Assembly (NCBI GenBank): GCA_013054445.1
Contig: JAAMPI010000089.1
Span: 1-64,000 of the forward strand
Source: Cudoniella acicularis
Taxonomy: Eukaryota; Ascomycota; Leotiomycetes; Helotiales; Helotiaceae
Direction of reading: 5' to 3'
Length of the DNA stretch: 64,000 nt
In this document: piece by piece, positions 58,845 through 64,000 of the stretch
How the letters are laid out: each line of letters starts with the position of its first letter
How positions within the stretch are numbered: the stretch's first letter is position 1
Program-made: the position numbers and the translations under genes
The notes under the pieces: generated by a model
Database searches by the model: none
Told to the model about the DNA's origin: nothing
What the model saw: the letters and a program-made list of their open reading frames with translations, nothing else

Positions 58845-59240
58845 GAGGTATGCTGTCTCTGTATGTCTTTTACTATCTGTTCTGTGATGCTCTTCGAGGT
58901 GTTGATGTTACAAGGAGATGATAGCGGGGTGGATGCTGCAGGCGAGACAGTGGGGAGTCAAGACTGGTTGGTGGCAGAAATCTAAATTTCATTTCCCCGA
59001 GACCTCCGACCATGAACAAACTCGTGTTGGACGACTAAACACAGTTCAATTTCTCATCTAATCTGGCAACCGCAATCAAAACGAACCTAATAAGCTATAA
59101 TCCGAACATTGATGCCTATCGAGGCAGTCCGCCCTACAAATATCGATTATCGAAACGATGACGACGCGCTCGTCTCCGAGACAGGAACATCCGATTGAGA
59201 AATTCGGAAGCCTTGAAAAAACGTACACGGCTGCCTAGCC
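58845..59240. promoter_or_regulatory. Divergent promoter of IST1 and the exporter gene
   Basis: 396 bp between two oppositely oriented starts; no motif singled out. Confidence 0.45.
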
Positions 59241-62200
59241 ATGGGGGAAAGGAAGAATATCTACATGATGTTGGCAGAATGGGGGGAGAGGCGTGCGAAG
59301 GCGATATGGGATAATCTGCAGACAAACCATTTGTGGCAGAGGATGCTGAAAAACACACTGGCAACCACACTTGCAGTGATTCTAGCATTGATTCCCGCTG
59401 TTGTGGAAGTCTATGGCAAAGCAGCCTACCTAGCACCAATCACCACGGTCTTTGGACATCCTGGCCGCAGATTTGGTATGATGGCCGAAGCCCTCATCTT
59501 AGCCATTTCAGGAACCTTGCTTGGAATAGGATGGTCTCTTTTTGGAGTTTACCTGTCAAGCCTTGTGTATGCAGAAAATACGCCAGCTGCATACACGATT
59601 CGGGGAATATTCCTCGCAATTGCTTTGCTGTTTCATGGGTTTCTTCGTTCACATACTCCACGTCTATTCATATTTGTGCTACTCCTAGTCATTGTGTCCG
59701 TCGTTAGTCTGACAAGTACAGCTACCGCTGTAACGAAAGCCTCTGCCACTCAGATCCTATACCCGATCCTTACGGCTTCAGGAATCCTAATTCTTGTCAA
59801 TACTTTGATATTTCCGGAGTTTTCCAGCTCTTTCCTAGGTACAACTACCATTGAGGCATTGGGAGAGACTGTTAGCACGCTTCGAGATGCAGGAAAGTAC
59901 TTCGTGAGCATCATTAAAGAGCCCAAGGATACTGAAGACAAGGCCGAATTGGACGGGGTCGCACCTGGTGATGGACCAGCCACTAGTGCCGAAACGTCTG
60001 AGCAGTCCGAGACTGATAACAAAACATCATTTATGGACAAGGTAGCGTACCTGTTTCGATTTCACAAGAGAACAACAGGAGATAGTACCCCGGTGAAAGA
60101 GGAGGCACCAGTGAAGGTTAAGCTCAAGTCATTGACAGATAGGAAAGCCAAACTACGTGCAAGATTGGCAGGTTGTAAGACGGCCCAACAAGAGTGCAAT
60201 TTTGAATTAGCATTTGCCGTCTTACCTCCCGAAGATTTGAAGCCAATCAGTGTTACTTCTATGAAACATCTTGTTGCAAATACCATTGCCCTCATAGGAG
60301 CTTGTGAGAGCAAGTATGCTCTTATGGGGGATGAGACTGATCAGGAGGCACAGAGCAAAGATAAACACCAGCGCATCGCAGAAGCAGCAGATTTGGGAAC
60401 CCAAGACCCCTCACGCCCCGGAACTGCTGAAAATACCTCGGAGGATGATTCGGCGGAAGAAAAGAAGGATTCAACCCCCAAGAAAAACAGGAAAAGCAAA
60501 AGAAATGGGATGAAAAACAAGTTCTCGCTCGAGAAGGAGTTAGAAGACTTGGAGCTCGTGAAGCCAAAAAGGGAGATCGAGTCTGGAGATGTTGAGCTGC
60601 TCAAATATCTCGTCTCTCGAATCGCTAAGCCTCTGACCGACCTTCAAGACAAAATTGATAGAAGCATGGATGTGGTGACGTCCTGTCTGGCGTATTGTTA
60701 TGATGTGCCGAAATTACCCTCTGGAGCCTTCACGCCTGCAGGAATTCAGCTACAAGAGATTGATATTCGGGTCGACATCTTGACGGCAGCACTAGCAGAT
60801 TTCGACAGGAATTCGGCTACAGCGCTTGAAACGGCAGCAGCTATTCATGACCTCGATCATCTACAAGTTGATGTTATGCCACGGATGGAGACTTTCTTAA
60901 TATCATCATTTCTTTTGAACCTTCGACAAGCAGCGCTCCATACCTTAGAAATGCTCCAACACTCCCGAGTTATTGTAGAGAAGAGGCAGACTCGCCATGG
61001 CCGCCGAAGGCTGTATGCGCCAAAGATTAAGTGGCGGAAATGGCTCATTTCTGGGGGTGAGCAAGACAGCTTTGCCCTTCCCGAAAGTGCAAGGAAGGAT
61101 GCTAGAGCGGCAACAACCAAGGACGATACCGAAAACGACTTGTCTGGATCAAGCAAAGAGTCTCTTCTCGCTCAGGACATCGAGTCCACTCCCGCACACA
61201 AATCCCGGGCACAACCACAAAACCCCTCAAAAGCACAACAATCAACCCAAGCGACCAAACAGCAAGTCAAAGGCACTAGGGAAAATGTCAGTGCGGTACA
61301 TCGAGTTCGAAATGGCCTAGCAGATTTCATCGAATACATGTCTAGCAGCGAAGATGTACTGTATGCCTTGAAGTTAACCATTGCAGTGTTCTTAGTGACT
61401 TGGCCTGCGTTTTTGCACAAATGGAATACATGGTATTCTCTGAATCGCGGGCTCTGGGCGGCTTTGCAACTTGTTCTCATAACCGAGGTTGCTATCGGAA
61501 CCTCAGTAATGACCTTCGTCTTGAGAGCGTTCGGAACGACATTAGGATGTCTTTGGGGCTACGCCGCTTTTCAAGCGCACAATGGAAACCGTGTTGTTTG
61601 TGTTGTCTTCCTCATCATTGGAATCATACCTTCAACATATATACAACTTGGTAGCCAATATGTGAAAGCGGGTATGGTTTCCATCATTTCCATGTGCATC
61701 GTGGTTCTGGCAACAGTCGACAACACGGTCCCAGGATCAGCCACGGAGAACTTCTTGAAAAGATTCCTTGCTTTTCTCATTGGCGGCGTCGTGGCGTTGG
61801 TCGTTGAAGTTGCCCTTTTCCCGGTCAAGGCGAGAGATAGATTGGTGGAATCTTTAGCTTCGTCCATTAACCAGATCATTGAGATGGAATCTTGTCTTGC
61901 ATATGGTATAGAGACTGAAGCAAATCTCGATGTTCACTCGTCCGAAGTTACAGAGAGATTTGACCTCGCTAAAGGCAAAGCTCAGGGGGCTCTGAGTGCA
62001 GCAGAAACCTTTCTTCCCTTCTGCGCGAACGAGCCTCGACTGAAAGGTTCTTTCAAGGGCCTCGCTCTTGTCTACGCAGAAATTTTGTACGTCCTTCATT
62101 CTATTGTTGATAGGATGGACAATATGATACACTTACGGCATGAGTACGGCTCTGAGGTGTTAGAAGAGCTCAACGCCAAAGTCTATCCTTACCGTCGCAA

Positions 62201-62915
62201 TGTTGCCGCTAGTGTCACGCTGGTTCTCTTTGCTGTGCATGAAGCACTCACCACCAAACTACCATTGCCACAATTTCTGCCTTCAGCTCGATTATCACAC
62301 TTGCGGATGGTAAATAGAGTTCGTGAAGTGGTTCTTGAGAGGGGGGCAGGGAATTTACAAAAGTATCATGATTCGTCTCGATCTGAGATTGAAATTTCCA
62401 TGGTCAAACGAGTTATTCGGCAGAAGTTTTTGTCCTGGAACGCAGCTTCAGCTGGTCAAATTGAGGTCATCGAGTTCTTGGAAGAGCTCATCGATCTCAC
62501 AAAGCTGCTTGTTGGGGCAAATGAATTTCGCAGTGGACTTCTCACAAGGCCTACTTACCGAGAGTATATTGATCGGGTTCCTCCAGGTTCTGCAGAAGTC
62601 GTTGAGAAAGGGGAAACAACCCCTCCTGAGAATCAGAAAGAAGAGAGAGGTGAGCTGAGGGATGCTATTCCGAAGCAATTATCAGGGAAGCAAGCAACTC
62701 GCTCGAGAAGGAGATCTACGTTTTCGAGGAAGAATGCGGGTTTCGAGAATAATTTTAACAGTGAGAAAGAGAATTTCGAGAAACAAAAGCAGGCTGATGA
62801 GGACCAACTACCAAGATCTCTACAGAGAGTCCGCAGCCGGAGGATAGAGGAAATGGGTTTGTCAAAACGAAGAATTAGTGAGGACCCGAGGGTCCGTGGA
62901 AAAGGCGCAACATAA
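59241..62915 (+). CDS. Aromatic-acid-exporter-like / Bre4-type multispan membrane protein
   Basis: A single 1224-codon exon. The N-terminal membrane block (about 35-210) starts MLKNTLATTLAVILALIPAV and has AAYLAPITTVFGHPGRRFG, as in the fungal ArAE_2_N family. A long charged cytosolic loop with KKNRKSKRNGMKNK follows. A second membrane block (about 700-880) has LKLTIAVFLVTWPAFL, NRGLWAALQLVLITEVAIG and FGTTLGCLWGYAAF, the FUSC/ArAE core. The C-terminal soluble part is helical and ends in a basic tail. The family is related to bacterial aromatic-acid and fusaric-acid exporters and to yeast Bre4 (brefeldin sensitivity). Substrate unknown; location could be ER, Golgi or plasma membrane. Confidence 0.85.
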   Translation: MGERKNIYMMLAEWGERRAKAIWDNLQTNHLWQRMLKNTLATTLAVILALIPAVVEVYGKAAYLAPITTVFGHPGRRFGMMAEALILAISGTLLGIGWSLFGVYLSSLVYAENTPAAYTIRGIFLAIALLFHGFLRSHTPRLFIFVLLLVIVSVVSLTSTATAVTKASATQILYPILTASGILILVNTLIFPEFSSSFLGTTTIEALGETVSTLRDAGKYFVSIIKEPKDTEDKAELDGVAPGDGPATSAETSEQSETDNKTSFMDKVAYLFRFHKRTTGDSTPVKEEAPVKVKLKSLTDRKAKLRARLAGCKTAQQECNFELAFAVLPPEDLKPISVTSMKHLVANTIALIGACESKYALMGDETDQEAQSKDKHQRIAEAADLGTQDPSRPGTAENTSEDDSAEEKKDSTPKKNRKSKRNGMKNKFSLEKELEDLELVKPKREIESGDVELLKYLVSRIAKPLTDLQDKIDRSMDVVTSCLAYCYDVPKLPSGAFTPAGIQLQEIDIRVDILTAALADFDRNSATALETAAAIHDLDHLQVDVMPRMETFLISSFLLNLRQAALHTLEMLQHSRVIVEKRQTRHGRRRLYAPKIKWRKWLISGGEQDSFALPESARKDARAATTKDDTENDLSGSSKESLLAQDIESTPAHKSRAQPQNPSKAQQSTQATKQQVKGTRENVSAVHRVRNGLADFIEYMSSSEDVLYALKLTIAVFLVTWPAFLHKWNTWYSLNRGLWAALQLVLITEVAIGTSVMTFVLRAFGTTLGCLWGYAAFQAHNGNRVVCVVFLIIGIIPSTYIQLGSQYVKAGMVSIISMCIVVLATVDNTVPGSATENFLKRFLAFLIGGVVALVVEVALFPVKARDRLVESLASSINQIIEMESCLAYGIETEANLDVHSSEVTERFDLAKGKAQGALSAAETFLPFCANEPRLKGSFKGLALVYAEILYVLHSIVDRMDNMIHLRHEYGSEVLEELNAKVYPYRRNVAASVTLVLFAVHEALTTKLPLPQFLPSARLSHLRMVNRVREVVLERGAGNLQKYHDSSRSEIEISMVKRVIRQKFLSWNAASAGQIEVIEFLEELIDLTKLLVGANEFRSGLLTRPTYREYIDRVPPGSAEVVEKGETTPPENQKEERGELRDAIPKQLSGKQATRSRRRSTFSRKNAGFENNFNSEKENFEKQKQADEDQLPRSLQRVRSRRIEEMGLSKRRISEDPRVRGKGAT

Positions 62916-64000
62916 TCTTCTGATCCATGGGTTGACAGGAATTGTTCGGATGGCAAGCACCTTCCTTGCAGGGGAAACCAAACATTGATGACTATCATCA
63001 AACAATCTCGCATCGCAATCATTCTGAAATGAAAATGCCATTAGGTTCCTCTCTGGTTATCGTTTGCGCCTTGGTCATGAATACGGTAATACAGTGCTTC
63101 TCCGAGAGTACGTGCAGATGCACAGGACCTACTGTAGAGCAATGTCGACACCCTCGATTACAATATTCTCATCACAGCGAATATGCCAGAACTAAATTCT
63201 TCAGTGTGTCATCAATGGCTTGTCATCTCCTACGCTGTGTAAATGACCCCGACCACTGGGGTCCAGGTTCTTGTTTGGTATGGAAGGCCAGAATCACCGT
63301 GCACTTGCGGATTATTGTGAGCGAGGTCATTCACACGGTGTAGGAGTTAAGCTCGTTGCTCACACTTCAATGGCAATATGGTTTCTCGCCGAAAACGCCC
63401 ATTTGGGAAAGACTTGCGTAGGAGGACCAGCAGTTCATGTCAAGCATAAAGACTCGAGGAGATGGTTTTGCCATGGTAGGCAATTGGTGGTATTTTGCAT
63501 GAGAGAGGGGTAAACCAAGACTTCGGGATCAGAAACATGAAGCGGGGGTAAATTTCATCGGGGATCTCCTTCGAACTTCCATGCGCATTGCGCAACTCCT
63601 CGATGATGCGATGAGCATCGTCTCATGCAAAATTTAAGCTCAACTCTCAATGTCCCGACGATGATTTCTATGATCCGATGATCTTCAGGTCCCGAGAGTC
63701 AAGCAGATTAAAGCACCTGGCCCACTTTCATCCTTTTGTTTTAAAACAAGTTGAAACAACCTACGATGCGGGACCTATCGTAAGCGTGACCCGCAAATCA
63801 GGCTCACCTGCAGCAAATACATTGCCCATTCCACCTTTCGTCCTGTGTAAAATTATTTGCAGTCATACGTGGCGTTAAACGGAATGAGGTTGAATATCCC
63901 CTCGACAAGAGGAGCTAGGTGACACTGCCAGAAAGGCCAAGCCGCCATATGTTCGAGGTTTTGCCGCATGTTGCATATCGAGGCCCATCTGATACAAATT
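62916..64000. other. Right-end region
   Basis: Apart from the possible small secreted protein gene at about 63030-63513, no gene is supported. The ORF at 63678-63878 has no recognisable content. Confidence 0.4.
63030..63513 (+). CDS. Possible small secreted cysteine-rich protein (structure unresolved)
   Basis: ATG 63030 starts MKMPLGSSLVIVCALVMNTV, a credible signal peptide, followed by SESTCRCTGPTVEQCRH and a further Cys-containing stretch open to about 63343. A second frame from 63271 to 63513 reads GLADYCERGH-like and CHGRQLVVFC sequence with more Cys. An intron joining them is likely, for example one starting at the GTGTGTC near 63203, but I could not fix phases. It could be a lineage-specific secreted protein. 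Confidence 0.35.

Noticed and set aside
1..64000. CRISPR arrays, rRNA genes, bacterial-type operons
   Set aside because: None seen; regularly spaced direct repeats are absent and the gene structure is eukaryotic.

Overview
The window looks like nuclear DNA of a filamentous ascomycete (Pezizomycotina), probably a leotiomycete. The genes have many short introns (mostly 45-130 bp, GT...AG, with CTAAC/CTGAC-like branch sites). The left end carries AT-rich repeats decayed in the style of repeat-induced point mutation (RIP). Several gene families expanded in such fungi are present (2EXR, CorA-like, ubiquitin-like-domain proteins, Zn2Cys6 regulators). All exon structures were worked out by eye from reading frame, splice signals and family knowledge; no search was run.

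Layout. 1-8.4 kb is a nest of Tad-type LINE retrotransposon pieces: a RIP-destroyed + strand copy (ORF2: endonuclease, reverse transcriptase, RNase H), a + strand ORF1/ORF2-start piece with assembly Ns, a 39-bp dead-on-arrival stub with a 13-bp target duplication, and a much less decayed inverted 3' copy. 8.4-19.9 kb is gene-poor and accessory-like: a small frameshifted gene (-), a CorA-like membrane protein gene and a protein-kinase-like gene (both +), dispersed palindromic repeats, and three related introns that resemble introner-like elements.

19.9-40 kb is a quinate (qut/qa) catabolic cluster: a sugar/quinate-type MFS transporter (-), repressor qutR (-), activator qutA (+), qutG (+), quinate permease qutD (-), a quinate/shikimate dehydrogenase (qutB, +), a frameshifted Gfo/Idh/MocA oxidoreductase (-) and 3-dehydroshikimate dehydratase qutC (+). 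QutD imports quinate, the dehydrogenase makes 3-dehydroquinate and QutC makes protocatechuate. QutA activates and QutR represses the set. The catabolic 3-dehydroquinase (qutE) is not visible in the window. Both catabolic enzymes end in PTS1-like tripeptides (SRL, ARL), which suggests peroxisomal targeting.

40.6-64 kb is mostly conserved single genes: a PRPP synthetase with a long insert (-) divergent from an Asteroid/XPG-like nuclease (+), a 2EXR-domain protein (+), a nine-exon HAK potassium transporter (+), a broken gene with a ubiquitin-like domain and a GC-AG intron (+), an IST1 ESCRT gene (-) divergent from a 1224-residue aromatic-acid-exporter-like protein (+), and a possible small secreted cysteine-rich protein at the right end.
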